A DNA stretch of 64,000 nt from Cliona cf. orientalis (GCA_963930775.1 OZ005705.1:4774001-4838000), one strand, 5' to 3'; numbered from the stretch's first letter, positions 1 through 17,370 are shown. A program made the numbers and translations. The notes: a model not told the origin generated them from the sequence alone.

Positions 1-320
1 GTGGGACACTAAGACTACTGTATGACAGTAACACAGTGGGACACTAAGACTGGGACAGTATGACAGTGTGACAGTAGGACACTAAGACACTAAGACAGTG
101 GGACAGTAAGATAGTGGGACAGTAAGACAGTGGGACAATAAGACTGTCTTATGGTCCCACTGTCACTGTCCCACTGTCTTAGTCCCACTGTCTTAGTATT
201 CCACTGTCTTAGTGTCCCACTGTCTTAGTGTCCTACTGTCACACTGTCATACTGTCCCAGTCTTAGTGTCCCACTGTCATACTGTCCCGCTGTCTTAGTG
301 TCCTAGTATATCACTGTCTG
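1..320. repeat. Satellite-like repeat arranged as a long palindrome
   Basis: Short units of the GGGACA-GTAAGACAGT type run forward from 1 to about 145 and as their reverse complement from about 146 to 310. Positions 34-88 and 222-276 are perfect reverse complements over 55 bp. The unit length is irregular, so this is a degenerate tandem repeat that has been inverted on itself. It could fold into a long hairpin. No coding sequence is seen here. The array may continue to the left of the window. Confidence 0.85.
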
Positions 321-570
321 TGCACTACATACATGTATACATAGAGATAATTGATAATAATACATAACATACAGTGTCATAATAATATAATACATGTAGT
401 ATTATTATGATGACGTCATTTCAGTACCCCCTAAATGTGCCATGGCGCCACCAGCCCAATTTCCTGACTAAACGATAATGTAATAGTAAAACTTAAAACT
501 TCGATCCTGGCTGAATCCACAATAAGATCTGATCACTAGTACATGTATGTAATATATTTGTATGCTACAG

Positions 571-6453
<5,883 letters not shown>

Positions 6454-7330
6454 CTAGTCACGTTGCAGTAATAGTTCATTTCTGTGGACAAAGGTGATCT
6501 ATCAGTGAGCATAGACTGACCCTGAGCAATGCTTACTGTTCATTTTTTTTGTATATAATATTAAGTCATTAACATGTAGGCTATAGCATGTTGCATTTAA
6601 AACAGTTGATTTGTGTCCAGAGTCCAGACTCTGTATGGTACTCAGTGGTGATGGTAGATAATGCTAATGGGTATTAGCAAGGGTTTGCACTCTCTATTCC
6701 ATTATCAGACCAGTTTTGGAGATTTTCTTATTGAGCAACTGTCAGGGGTGCTGGTATGTTTTGATCTGCTAGCAGGATTCACTTTCAGAAACATTCACGT
6801 TATGTGGTTATTATAAATTTTGCCTCCGATCTCCCCACAACGCTACCACTCAGCAGTTACATAACGAGCCACCAGGTAGCTAAGTGTGATCAAGGGCTTA
6901 TCGGCGGCTCGATAAGCCCTTGGTGTGATTGTGTATACGTATGACATTGTAAGGGAATCTCCTTCGCCATTGTCAGGCATTGCATGCTAACCAAGAATTG
7001 ATCTTCATTTTCAAAGCCTTCTAATGTTTTATGTGATGTGCTGTGAATAGCTATGACTCAATTAACTGAAGGATTTGGTGTATGATGTCGTTATTTCTGT
7101 ATGTACACCATGCTAACTGTCCATAGCAATTGCCAGTGCTCCACTATAAGTACCATTATGCAGCAGCGTAATCCTTTATGATTGTACATGTACTGATATG
7201 CACAATTATTTATAGTGTGACCATGCATGTTTGTTCCATTACCGGGTAATTAACCTCCAGGCCAGATGCCATTGCATTGCATATTGCCGGTATCATGTCA
7301 CGTCATATGCTATGACGTTTAAAAATAACC
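6454..7330. other. Spacer between SLC10A7 and the VWA gene
   Basis: No exon recognised. It holds the probable 3' UTR of SLC10A7 and a short hairpin at 6891-6921 (13-bp arms CAAGGGCTTATCG and CGATAAGCCCTTG). The rest is AT-rich sequence without visible structure. Confidence 0.6.
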
Positions 7331-7378
7331 ACTTCCGGTTCCGGATCTAGGCGGCCGGCGGCCAGCGCGCCTATAAAA
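7331..7378 (+). promoter_or_regulatory. Core promoter of the VWA gene
   Basis: A TATAAAA box at 7372-7378 lies 93 bp before the start codon at 7472. Just upstream is a GC-rich stretch with ACTTCCGG at 7331-7338, which resembles an ETS-type site. The local GC content is well above the surrounding DNA. Transcription would be expected to start near 7400. Confidence 0.6.
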
Positions 7379-7471
7379 AGTAGCTGGCTAGCTATATAGC
7401 TGTTGATATGATCGAATACGTATATATATACACTGATTCAGCAGAAACCCGAAATTACTGAACGAGCCACA

Positions 7472-10400
7472 ATGTACGGTCGACGAGTAGCAGCGCAGGA
7501 GCAAAACTTCGGCTTACTGATTGCTGGTAAAAACACGAAGGTGCCTCTGAAGGAGGTGACGGTGAAAGCGCAGCTGAGGGGCTACCTGGTCGGCCTGGAC
7601 TCCACCCTCAAGTACAGCAACGACACTAGCAACCCTATCGAGGTAGTCTTTCGCTTTCCCATCGACGAATCGTTTGCCGTTGTAGGCCTAGAGGCTGAGA
7701 TTGGAGGTAGAAGGATCAAGGCCGAAGTGAGGGAGAAGGAAGAAGCTAAACAGATGTACGATGACGCCATGGCGAGCGGCTTTACTGCTGCCTACGCGGA
7801 AGAGAAGTCTAGCGACATCTTTAGCATCTCTTTGGGCAACCTGCCGCCCCAGTCGGAGGCAAAGTTGCACCTTAAGCTTGCTGGAGAGCTACCTATAGAT
7901 GCAGAGGGTGCTGTGCGCTTTTCACTCCCTGCTGTATTGAAGCCGCGGTACACACCCTCTGGGTCTACTGATCCCCTCGGGCCCATTGGAGCTGGGGATG
8001 GCAGCAGCGTAGCTCGAGGAAGTGTGTCTGCAGTCTTCAACTTTGAACTGGATGCTCTTGATGGGGCATCGGTTTCGCACATCACCTCACCAACTCACAC
8101 CATCACCACGCAGACCAAATCTGGACACATCCACGTCACCCCTGGAAGTGCCACGCCCCTCGACAAAGATCTAGTGGTGCTTGTCCACCTCAATGAGCCA
8201 CACTCTCCCAAAGCTATCCCTGAGCTTGGCGACCACACGCAAAGTCAAAAGAAGTTCATGGGATCCCCGGCTGTCATGCTCAATTTTTTCCCAAAATTTG
8301 AGAGCAAGCAAGCAGCGTGCGAGTTCATATTTGTTGTGGATCGCAGTGGCAGCATGAACGGCTCCTTCATCCGGAGTGCCAGTGAGACACTGGTCCTCTT
8401 CCTGAAGAGCATCCCTCCAGGCTGTAGCTTCAACATCATCGGATTCGGCTCAAGCTACAGGACACTATTCCCATCGAGTGTGCAGTACAACCAGAAGAAT
8501 CTTGATGTGGCTATCCAACATGCTGAAACTCTACAGGCCGATCTTGGAGGAACAGAGCTGCTCTCTCCATTGAAGTACGTCTTCAGTCAACAGCTGTTGC
8601 CTGGCCTTCCCCGGCAAGTGTTTGTTCTCACCGATGGCTCTGTGTCCAACACCAATGCGTGCATTCAGGAAGTGAAAAACAATGCCAAACGTTCAAGGTA
8701 CGGGCTACATTATACTCTTATTCATTGCCAAAGAAGATATGGTGGGTATAGTTTATTCATGAGTAGAGGATTTGAAGATATTTTCTTTTGTGGGTTCTGG
8801 CCTTATTAGCTCAGTGTGGAATGCAAATTGTGTGTGATTAACCAGTATGTTTACTCTGTCCAGGGTATTTACCTTTGGTATTGGCTCTGGAGCGTCGACT
8901 GCGTTAGTCAAGGGTTTGGCCAAGGCTGGAAATGGAACTGCAGAGTTCATTCAGGAAGGAGAGAGGCTACAGCCCAAGGTACGTAGGTGGATGGTCGTAT
9001 ATATATATGTCTATATACATGTAGTAGTAAGGCCACACCAGTATCAGGGGAATGAAACAGGCTTAGTAGGTTGGAAACTGAATAAAATCAATGCACTTGA
9101 GTGCACAACCCTCACTGCTACACATGCATGTATGCATGACTCATGCGCGTGTATAGCATATGGCTCACTGTGTATGCTATCAGGAGTATTGAACTACATA
9201 TAATAGTTATCTGACAGTAATTGGGGTGCATGAGATGCATGGTCGAATGCACCCCAATTACTGTCAGATAACTATTTTGTTGGTAGTTGACCTATGTTCA
9301 TCATTGGCCTACTTTGTGATGACCCAACCCCTTCCCATAGCCGGCAAATTGCCTATAAAAACTTTGGTTGCTAAGCAACTACCAACAAGTTATGGTAGGA
9401 TGGTACTGTTCTAGGCACCTGGCTATGTCACTATATCATATAGACAGTTACTGTAAGCTTCTGTAAACATTATAGCCACTGCCTATTTGACAACTGACCA
9501 GCAAAGCACAGAATGGCAATCAGTCATGTAGCTGAGGTAGGTGCCTTGTAAACACAGACGGGCAACAGCTACACGCTCTGGGTAGGACTTAACATGACCT
9601 TTTATGTTGGGTATACCTCGAATGCGTACTTTCTCTCAGACAACCCTTACCATTTAGCATAGGAGGGCTGCGACGGACGGATGGACAAAATCACCAAACG
9701 ATAGTAGTAACTCCTCTGCCTACACTTTGCCACAAGGGTTATTTAATGTAGAGCTCTCCAGAGTACCTACATGTACATGTATCCTGTGTGCATACATAAC
9801 AATAATTAGTCATACTATAATTAAAATTTGATGACCCTTGCCTACTCTAAACTCAGTCTTGTCCCCAGATAAGGGAAAGCACTGCCTTTTGAAGCAGAAG
9901 GAGGTAAGTTTTCCCATGTTTTTGACACTACGATGCTGCCTAGATCTCTAAATCTGATGATTTTTGTACTGACCAACACACTTTACCCGAGTGAGGTACT
10001 CAATGTCATTTTTATCTTTTAAAGGTCACTTGAACTATAGGCTTAGTACAATAATTATACTCGAGGTTATAATTGCACTTTGACCTTTATTTATTTGTGG
10101 AATCCACATGGTGGGTCACTGGGATCACTTGAGAAAGAGTGTGGTCTTAGGGATTAATGATATTATGAAGTAAAACACAAGATCTAATTTAGCGCAAGAA
10201 AATTTGCGTTCTAGGACTCTTAATAATTTACCAGAAATCGTACAAAAATTAAAATCATTTTTTAGCTTGAACGCGGTATGTACAGTTGAAAGTTTTCACA
10301 GTTGCCAGTCACAGGCGTAATGAATGTAAAGCCCAATGCATATAAATATTTTTAATGGTCTATACACACAAAATTTAACAATAAAGCCCTAGCACATTGT

Positions 10401-12244
10401 TCTTTAAATGCACAGTGCATGGCATACACCGTGATTGGAGACTGATATTTGCCGTTTGATCGCATACTCAGTACAAGTTGCACACCAGTGATATACATGT
10501 ACAATGTCACGTGAGCCCACATACTGTTATCACAGTGCAGCCATATTGAGTCAGTCCAGTACAATAGCGCTGCCACTGAATGTATACACCCAGTGTCTCA
10601 AGCAGAGCCAATTGCTCTTCCTTGTATCCTTCAAGAGCTCACCAGGAAGTAAAGAAGGCGGCAATAGTTGGAAAATAATGCCAGCACTAGATTTCAATAG
10701 AGTCTACACTTTCACAGCCTTTTCTTGTGTTCTGTTCCGTCAAAAAAATTGTGGAGTGTGACTGGCTTATAACAACCACGTCCTTTCTTGCGGTTTACTC
10801 ATGACTACAAGAATCGAGTTATTGTACTCAACCTGCTATTGAATTAGTGGTACCTACTGTCAGTCATTAACAATGGCCCTTAGATTTATGACTTCGAGAC
10901 TGCATAATTACATCTGCAATGTAATTTTAGGTTATTTCAAGTCTCAAGCGTGCTCTTCAGCCATCTGTGACAGACCTGGAAGTCAGCTTTGATGTGACCT
11001 CAGGATTCGATGCTCTTGAGGCACCTGATAAACTACCAACGATTTTCAACAGTGATAAGACTGTCATCTATGGGATATTCAGGAGCAAAGCAGCCTCTGA
11101 TCAGCCGCTGGAAGCCGGTGTGAGTGGAACTGCTACATTGAAGGGAAAGGTCCTCGGAGTTTCTTTTGAGCACACCATTCCGTTTGAAATTCCAGTTCAT
11201 TCAGATTCTCCGGACTCTGATTCATTTCCAATGCCCATTGTCCACCACTTGGCAGCCAAGTCTCTCATCCGTGACTGGGAGCACAAGGAAGGATGGGCCT
11301 CAACTGCTCCTGAAAGTGAGTGCAAGAAGGAGATCATCCGAGTGAGCGTTGAGTCCAGTGTCGTATCAGCACACACAGCCTACATTGCTGTTGATGAGGA
11401 TCAAGATAAACCAATAGAAGGTGCCATCCAGACCTGGGACCTCAGTGCTACGATGGGTGCTGGTGTAGGGGCCTTTGGAATTGGTGGGGGGTTCAACATG
11501 CGTGGTAGAGGTGGAATGGCATTTGGTGGACCTCCTCCACCACAGTCATTTAATTCATATGCAAGTGCTGCAGTTCCTGCTAGTAGATTAATGCTTGGTG
11601 GGCCACCTCAAATGCAGCAGCAATCTATCTTTGCTCCCTCCTTTGCTTTCGGTGGTGGTGGTGGAGTTGGTGCTGCGTCACTTGGTGCACCACCTCCTCC
11701 CGCTGGTGGTATGCTTGCTGGACCACCACCACCACCAGCTCCATTAATGATGGCTGCTGGTCCTCCTCCTCCTCCTATTGCACGGAATTCAGCATATGGA
11801 GCTCCACCCCCACCAGCATTTGCTGCTGGACCTCCTCCTCCTCCAACGGATAATCTCATTAGCTTCAACAGTGCTCCGCAGTTTCACCAGGTAGCATCAC
11901 AGAGGTCTCGGTCAATGATGCAAGCGGGAGTACGTGCCAGCAGTATCCATTCTCCATCTAATGAGCTGACTCAGCTCATTTCTCTTCAGCAAGCTGAGGG
12001 ATTCTGGAGTCTTGATAAAGTGTCCAGCTTCATGAAGAAAACCATCTCCTGCCCCATTCCTGGTGTCGATCCTATCATCTGGGCTACAGTTATTGCCCTT
12101 GTTCTTCTGGAAAGCCGATTCTCCCAGCAGCAAGATGAATGGGAGCTAGTAGCGATGAAAGCGGAGACCTGGCTCAGTATGCAGCGTCTGCCTGTTGGCT
12201 TTGATGTTCAAAAGCTGAAGGAAGAAGCCAAGAAGCTTGTTTAG
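7472..12244 (+). CDS. VIT and von Willebrand A domain protein, isoform with terminal exon 1 (Pro-rich linker)
   Basis: Exons 7472-8697, 8864-8978 and 10931-12244 join in frame to 884 residues. Residues about 10-130 form a VIT (inter-alpha-trypsin) domain. From about 285 there is a VWA domain with an intact metal site, DRSGS starting at residue 290, plus GGTEL and LTDGS. Terminal exon 1 (from residue 448) begins VISSLKRALQP and ends in a helical domain rich in WATVIALVLLES and WELVAMKAETW. This order fits the VWA5A/PARP4-like family of cytoplasmic proteins; the C-terminal part resembles the vault-interacting region of PARP4 (inference). The middle of this exon is a Gly/Pro linker with repeated GPPPPP, a likely profilin or EVH1/SH3 ligand. 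The start is the first ATG after the TATA box. No catalytic domain is seen. Confidence 0.9.
9202..9276. repeat. Perfect 30-bp inverted repeat hairpin
   Basis: Arms 9202-9231 and 9247-9276 are exact reverse complements around a 15-bp spacer. It lies in the intron between VWA exon 2 and terminal exon 1. The rest of this 1.95-kb intron holds a copy of repeat family R1 near 10186-10280 and no recognised exon. Confidence 0.85.
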
Positions 12245-12511
12245 CTTCAGATGAATAAGGATACTTTTATGTAGTGATAATAGTGTTATAGACGCCATCT
12301 ATAAAGAATTTTTATTAATTTTGTTATAACCTCATGCATCAGGAGCACATTAATTTTAGTTCCTGTCAATATACAAAATAATTATTAATGCTTTGATTGT
12401 GTATTAATGTTTGTTGGATAGAGGTGGATTTTCTGCTTTCCTTATACCATTGGACTCTTTGAGTTAAAACTAGCTTGCATGGTTACTTCTATTAATTTAT
12501 ATACTACTTCT

Positions 12512-12715
12512 GGTTGTTTCAAGTCTCGTGCAAGTGAGCTCTTCTACCCTAGCCCTGCAACAGACGTTGAAGTCATGACCTCGGGGATTCGTTGCTTTTG
12601 AGGCGCACCTGATAAACTACCAATGATTATCGATGGTGATAAAACTGGATATTCTGGGGCAAAGCAACCTCTGATCAGCCACTTGCTTATTAAAATTTTA
12701 GCCACAGATATTTTC
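12512..12715 (+). pseudogene. Relic A of a VWA terminal exon
   Basis: The first 170 bp or so match the start of the terminal exons (GTTTCAAGTCTCGTGCAAG, then the region for EAPDKLP and a truncated middle), with stops and frameshifts. The 3' half is missing. Relic C at 16018-16110 shares its altered sequence, so the two descend from one decayed copy that was duplicated. Confidence 0.8.
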
Positions 12716-12876
12716 ATGTAGAACCAGTTTGTGTGTGTGTGTGTATGTTTTTTTTTTTTTTTTTGCTACTCCTCTTTGAATTAATTTTAGTTACTGGTTG
12801 CTGAGGTTAGGTGGACTGCTAATAGCATGATAATTTATTTGACACTCAACGCTTGCCTTTGTACATAATATTTCAG

Positions 12877-14004
12877 GTTATTTCAAGTCTCAAGCGTGCT
12901 CTTCAGCCATTTGTGACAGACCTGGAAGTCAGCTTTGATGTGACCTCAGGATTCGATGCTCTTGAGGCACCTGATAAACTACCAACGATTTTCAACGGTG
13001 ATAAGACTGTCATCTATGGGATATTCAGGAGCAAAGCAGCCTCCGATCAGCCGCTGGAAGCCGGTGTGAGTGGAACTGCTACATTGAAGGGAAAGGTCCT
13101 TGGAGCTTCTTTTGAGCACACCATTCCGTTTGAAATTCCGGTTCATTCAGATTCTCCGGACTCAGATTCATTCCCAATGCCCATTGTCCACCACCTGGTA
13201 GCCAAGTCTCTCATCCGTGACTGGGAGCACAAGGAAGGATGGGCCTCAACTGCTCCTGAAAGTGAGTGCAAGAAGGAGATCATCCGAGTGAGCATTGAGT
13301 CCAGTGTCGTATCAGCACACACAGCCTACATTGCTGTTGATGAGGATCAAGATAAACCAATAGAAGGTGCCATCCAGACCTGGGACCTCAGTGCTATGAT
13401 GGCAGCTAGTGAAGGAGGATGGGGATATGGAGGAATGGCAGTCAAATATGCCAAGAACGTCAAGTACAAGAAAATGGGTGCAGTCACGCGCATGGCAGCA
13501 GCACCACAACAGCTAGTACAGGGGGAACGTCGAAGGGCTAGTAAAGGAATTTCTGCTCCGAGAGGTTTACGTGCAGCTTCTTCATCTTCCAGAGGAGCAG
13601 CACCTCCTCCTCAAAGCTTGGAGTGCCTTTTCGAGGCTAAGCCAATGATTAAGCTTGAATCTGCAAAGGAAAAAGGACCAGCTACAGCTAGACTAAAATC
13701 TTCTGGTGGATCTCCTTCGGATGAACTGACTCGGTTCATTTCTCTTCAGCTGGCTGAGGGATTCTGGAATCTTGACAAGGTGTCCAGCTTCATGAAGAAA
13801 ACCATCTCTTGCCCCATTCCTGGTGTTGATCCTATCATCTGGGCTACAATTATTGCCCTTGTTCTTCTTGAAAGCCGATTCTCCCAGCAGCAAGATGAAT
13901 GGGAGCTAGTAGCGATGAAGGCAGAGACCTGGCTCAGTATGCAGCGTCTGCCTGTTGGCTTTGATGTTCAGAAGCTGAAAGAAGAAGCCAAGAAACTTGT
14001 TTAA
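12877..14004 (+). CDS. VWA gene alternative terminal exon 2 (basic linker)
   Basis: A second complete terminal exon follows an acceptor ending ATATTTCAG. It starts with the same phase-0 codons (VISSLKRALQP) and ends with the same EEAKKLV and stop. Splicing from the donor at 8978 would give 822 residues. The first roughly 180 codons and the last roughly 80 are nearly identical to terminal exon 1. The linker is unrelated: GGWGYGGMAVK followed by a Lys/Arg-rich stretch with RMAAAPQQLVQGERRRASKG. There is no upstream VIT/VWA exon copy of its own, so it must use the shared 5' exons or be silent. The upstream ATG at 12853 lies in intron sequence and is not a likely start. Confidence 0.82.
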   Translation, partial: VISSLKRALQPFVTDLEVSFDVTSGFDALEAPDKLPTIFNGDKTVIYGIFRSKAASDQPLEAGVSGTATLKGKVLGASFEHTIPFEIPVHSDSPDSDSFPMPIVHHLVAKSLIRDWEHKEGWASTAPESECKKEIIRVSIESSVVSAHTAYIAVDEDQDKPIEGAIQTWDLSAMMAASEGGWGYGGMAVKYAKNVKYKKMGAVTRMAAAPQQLVQGERRRASKGISAPRGLRAASSSSRGAAPPPQSLECLFEAKPMIKLESAKEKGPATARLKSSGGSPSDELTRFISLQLAEGFWNLDKVSSFMKKTISCPIPGVDPIIWATIIALVLLESRFSQQQDEWELVAMKAETWLSMQRLPVGFDVQKLKEEAKKLV

Positions 14005-14250
14005 GCGGATAATTTTACTATAATGCTGTTATAATTTTAATTGGTTTTTTATCCCCCTGTTTACCCTGTGAGCTTTACATAATCTCACGCACTGCATGCT
14101 AACTCAGAGTAGGTACTGATTTTTTTTTTTTTACTTGGTTAATCATTTCTGTGGCCAGGGTGAACTGGAATTGATTTTGCTACGCCATTTGTTATGTGAT
14201 TGTCTATAGCTAGCTACATCCCTCATGTATGTGCACGTTTTTATGGTGTC

Positions 14251-15110
14251 ACAGGCTAGAATGACTCCCAGGCTAGAGTGACTCCCCAGTCATTCTATAG
14301 ATCTAACCTAAGGATGAAATGACTTCCCCCCCCCCCCCCCCCCAGGAGGAAATAATTCCCTGTGATAATTGGAATTTTGCCGTTGTCTTCACACCCCTGC
14401 AGCTGAGTAGCTGCTCTGGACAATCCAGAGGCCCCTGTGCATGCAAAAATGATGTACATAATACAAAAAGAAGCCTTATAGAATCCTTTAAATAAGTTGC
14501 CATTGGCCTTTGCCTCTAAAGCCTGAGCCCCTCACTTTCGCTGAGCGTCCATCCCTTTTTGTGGTTTGATGTGCAAAGGTCAATGATCTCTTGAGTCTTG
14601 ATTCTCAAGACCTGTCAAACAGCACCTAGCTATAGCGAATTCAGAATAACACTCTGCAATCAAAATTTTAATATGATAGCCAACTATGGAAGAAGTAAAA
14701 AAAGTAAGGTACCCAGAGAGCCTTTACATCAGAGAAAAAACAAACTTTCGACGAAGTGCAGACACTCTGAAATACATGGTGGCCTGTGATGGCTGTGATT
14801 ACCGCATGGTTGTATGCATGTGTCAATGTGCACCACAGGGAGATTGGTATGTTGTTCAAACTGTGAAAAACATGAGTCTATAGCTACGTGGCATTAGACT
14901 GAAGTATAGTAACAGAATCCTTTACCCTGGCAATAATAGTTGCATCAATTATTTTGTAGGGGAGTGATTTTATCCTGGAGGGAGTCATTTATTCCTTAGG
15001 TGAAAATGACTGGGGATTCATTTCTATACCTATTGGTGAAAATGAAGTGGGGTCACTTTAGCCTAGGGTAGAATGACTGGGGAGTCATTTTGAGGGGGAG
15101 TCACCTCCAT
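14251..15110. mobile_element. MITE-like element with GACTCCCCAGTCATTCTA ends
   Basis: Blocks of the type GTGACTCCCCAGTCATTCTA near 14278 and their reverse complement (GTAGAATGACTGGGGAGTCA near 15069) bound about 860 bp. Each end carries several diverged copies of the unit. A poly-C run of about 20 lies inside the left end. No gene is recognised inside. Confidence 0.6.
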
Positions 15111-15176
15111 CTATGACAATGGTACTCAGATAGTCTACAACCTTGGTATAATTATAGTATTTTGAGTGTCGACTCT

Positions 15177-15775
15177 CAAGACTTAAATGTCTTTAGCCAT
15201 CTGTGACAGACCTTGAAGTCAGCTTTAATGTTAACGTTATCTCAGGATTCAATGCTCTTGAGGCACCTGATACCAGGAGTAAAGCAGTCTCTGATCAGCC
15301 GCTGGGAGCCGGTGTGAGTGGAACTGCTACACTGAAGGGAAAAGTTGGGGTTTTCTTTTGTATAGCTATAATATTATCATAAAATTCCTGCTCCTACTAC
15401 ATATTTGATTCTGATTCTCTTCCCATGTCCATTCCATACCACTCAGTCTGCTAGACTCAAATCCTCGTCTGATGAGCTGACTCAGCTTATTTTCTTCAAC
15501 AGGCTGAGGGATTTTGACATGAAGTCTCAATGATAAGGTATCCAGCTTCATAAAGATGAAGAAACACTAGCTCTCCAGCTCCATTTCTATATGGTACCAT
15601 CTGGGCTAAAGCTGTTTCCTTGCTCTCCTGGAAAGCAGATTCTTCCAGCAGCGAGATGAATAGAAGCTAGTAGCGATGAACGCAGAGACCTAGCTCAGAA
15701 TGCAGTGTCTGGCTGTTGGCTTTGATGCTCAAAAGCTGAAGGAAGAAGCCAATAAACTAGCTTATAGCCTCCAAA
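15177..15775 (+). pseudogene. Relic B of a VWA terminal exon
   Basis: It contains the TDLEVSF, EAPD and LGAGVSGTATLKGK regions, then a deletion. It resumes at the conserved SSDELTQL and WELVAM region and runs to the 3' end. Stops, frameshifts and loss of the middle show it is dead. Its 3' flank (CTCATGCATCAGGAGCACAT) matches that of terminal exon 1, so it is the decayed duplicate of exon 1. Confidence 0.85.
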
Positions 15776-16017
15776 GGATAAGGACATCATTCACATAGAA
15801 AGATTTTGCTACCATGGCATTCCCTTGCTGTTTAATTTAACCTCATGCATCAGGAGCACATTTGACTCCGATCCTGTCAATATTTAAATATGCAAAAAAA
15901 TCTACTTTGATGGCTAATTATTTTGATAGTGTATTTGATCAATGTTTGTTGGATAGTGGTGGACTTTCAGATTTCCTTACGCCAACAGACTCGTGAGTTT
16001 TTTGCTCTTGCATGTTT

Positions 16018-16110
16018 TTTACTTCTGGTTATTTCAAGTCTCGTGCAAAAGAGCTGTTCTACCCTAGCTCTATGACAGGTCTTGAAATCATGACCTTGAG
16101 ATTCATGTAG
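16018..16110 (+). pseudogene. Relic C of a VWA terminal exon
   Basis: A short fragment starting GGTTATTTCAAGTCTCGTGC shares altered bases with relic A. It sits in the same position relative to relic B as relic A does to terminal exon 1. Confidence 0.75.
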
Positions 16111-16272
16111 ACATAATGCTGTAGATGTTTTTTTTTTGCCTTACAGTCATTCCTCTTTGAATTAATTTGGTCAGTGGTTGCTAAGATTTATAGGTGGACT
16201 ATTATTAATAGCATAATAATTTATTTGACACTCGCCTTATTTCAATACTTGCCTATTTACATAATATTTCAG

Positions 16273-17370
16273 GTTATTTCAAGTCTCAAGCGTGCTCTTC
16301 AGCCATCTGTGACAGACCTGGAAGTCAACTTTGATGTGACCTCAGGATTCGATGCTCTTGAGGCACCTGATAAACTACCAACGATTTTCAACGGTGATAA
16401 GACTGTCATCTATGGGATATTCAGGAGCAAAGCAGCCTCCGATCAGCCGCTGGAAGCCGGTGTGAGTGGAACTGCTACATTGAAGGGAAAGGTCCTTGGA
16501 GTTTCTTTTGAGCACACCATTCCGTTTGAAATTCCAGCTCATTCAGATTCTCCGGACTCAGATTCATTTCCAATGCCCATTGTCCACCACCTGGCAGCCA
16601 AGTCTCTCATCCGTGACTGGGAGCACAAGGAAGGATGGGCCTCAACTGCTCCTGAAAGTGAGTGCAAGAAGGAGATCATCCGAGTGAGCATTGAGTCCAG
16701 TGTCGTGTCAGCACACACAGCCTACATTGCTGTTGATGAGGATCAGGATAAACCAATAGAAGGTGCCATCCAGACCTGGGACCTCAGTGCTATGATGGCA
16801 GCTAGTGAAGGAGGATGGGGATATGGAGGAATGGCAGTCAAATCTGCCAAGAATAAGAAAAAGGGTGCTGCACCACGATACCTAGTACAAAAGGCACGTG
16901 GTAAGGCTGGAGGAATTCCCCTAGCAAGTGCTCGTCTGAAACGTTCTGGAGCAGCACCTCCTCCTCCTCGAAGTGATTATAATTGTGAGGGCCTTTTCAA
17001 GTCTATGCCAATGATGAAGCTTGAGTCTGCAATGGAAAGAGGGCCAGCTACAGCTAGACCAAAATCTTCTGGTGGATCTGCTTCGGATGATCTGACTCAG
17101 CTCATTTCTATTCAGCTGGCTGAGGGATTCTGGAGTCTTGATAAAGTGTCCAGCTTCATGAAGAAAACCATCTCCTGCCCCATTCCTGGTGTCGATCCTA
17201 TCATCTGGGCTACAATTATTGCCCTTGTTCTTCTGGAAAGCCGATTCTCCCAGCAGCAAGATGAATGGGAGCTAGTAGCGATGAAAGCGGAGACCTGGCT
17301 CAGTATGCAGCGTCTTCCCGCTGGCTTTGATGTTCAGAAACTTAAAGAAGAAGCCAAGAAACTTGTTTAA
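16273..17370 (+). CDS. VWA gene alternative terminal exon 3 (basic linker)
   Basis: A third complete terminal exon has the same acceptor context (TACATAATATTTCAG), the same phase-0 start and the same C-terminal EEAKKLV. Splicing to 8978 would give 812 residues. It is closest to terminal exon 2: both introns upstream share TTTATTTGACACTC, and both 3' flanks share GCACTGCATGCT. The linker again differs (KSAKNKKKGAAPRYLVQKAR, then an RLKRSGAAPPPP stretch). The long ORF beginning at 16174 includes intron sequence and is not the true start. Confidence 0.82.
   Translation, partial: VISSLKRALQPSVTDLEVNFDVTSGFDALEAPDKLPTIFNGDKTVIYGIFRSKAASDQPLEAGVSGTATLKGKVLGVSFEHTIPFEIPAHSDSPDSDSFPMPIVHHLAAKSLIRDWEHKEGWASTAPESECKKEIIRVSIESSVVSAHTAYIAVDEDQDKPIEGAIQTWDLSAMMAASEGGWGYGGMAVKSAKNKKKGAAPRYLVQKARGKAGGIPLASARLKRSGAAPPPPRSDYNCEGLFKSMPMMKLESAMERGPATARPKSSGGSASDDLTQLISIQLAEGFWSLDKVSSFMKKTISCPIPGVDPIIWATIIALVLLESRFSQQQDEWELVAMKAETWLSMQRLPAGFDVQKLKEEAKKLV

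Noticed and set aside
1..320. CRISPR-like array
   Set aside because: Units are irregular, lack constant spacers, invert midway, and the genome is clearly eukaryotic.
11608..11868. Minus-strand Gly-rich ORF
   Set aside because: It mirrors the plus-strand Pro-rich linker of VWA terminal exon 1 and has no splice or family support.
16174..16272. Independent start codon for terminal exon 3
   Set aside because: The ATG at 16174 and following codons match intron sequence upstream of exon 2 and lie before the conserved acceptor. There is no promoter-like sequence.
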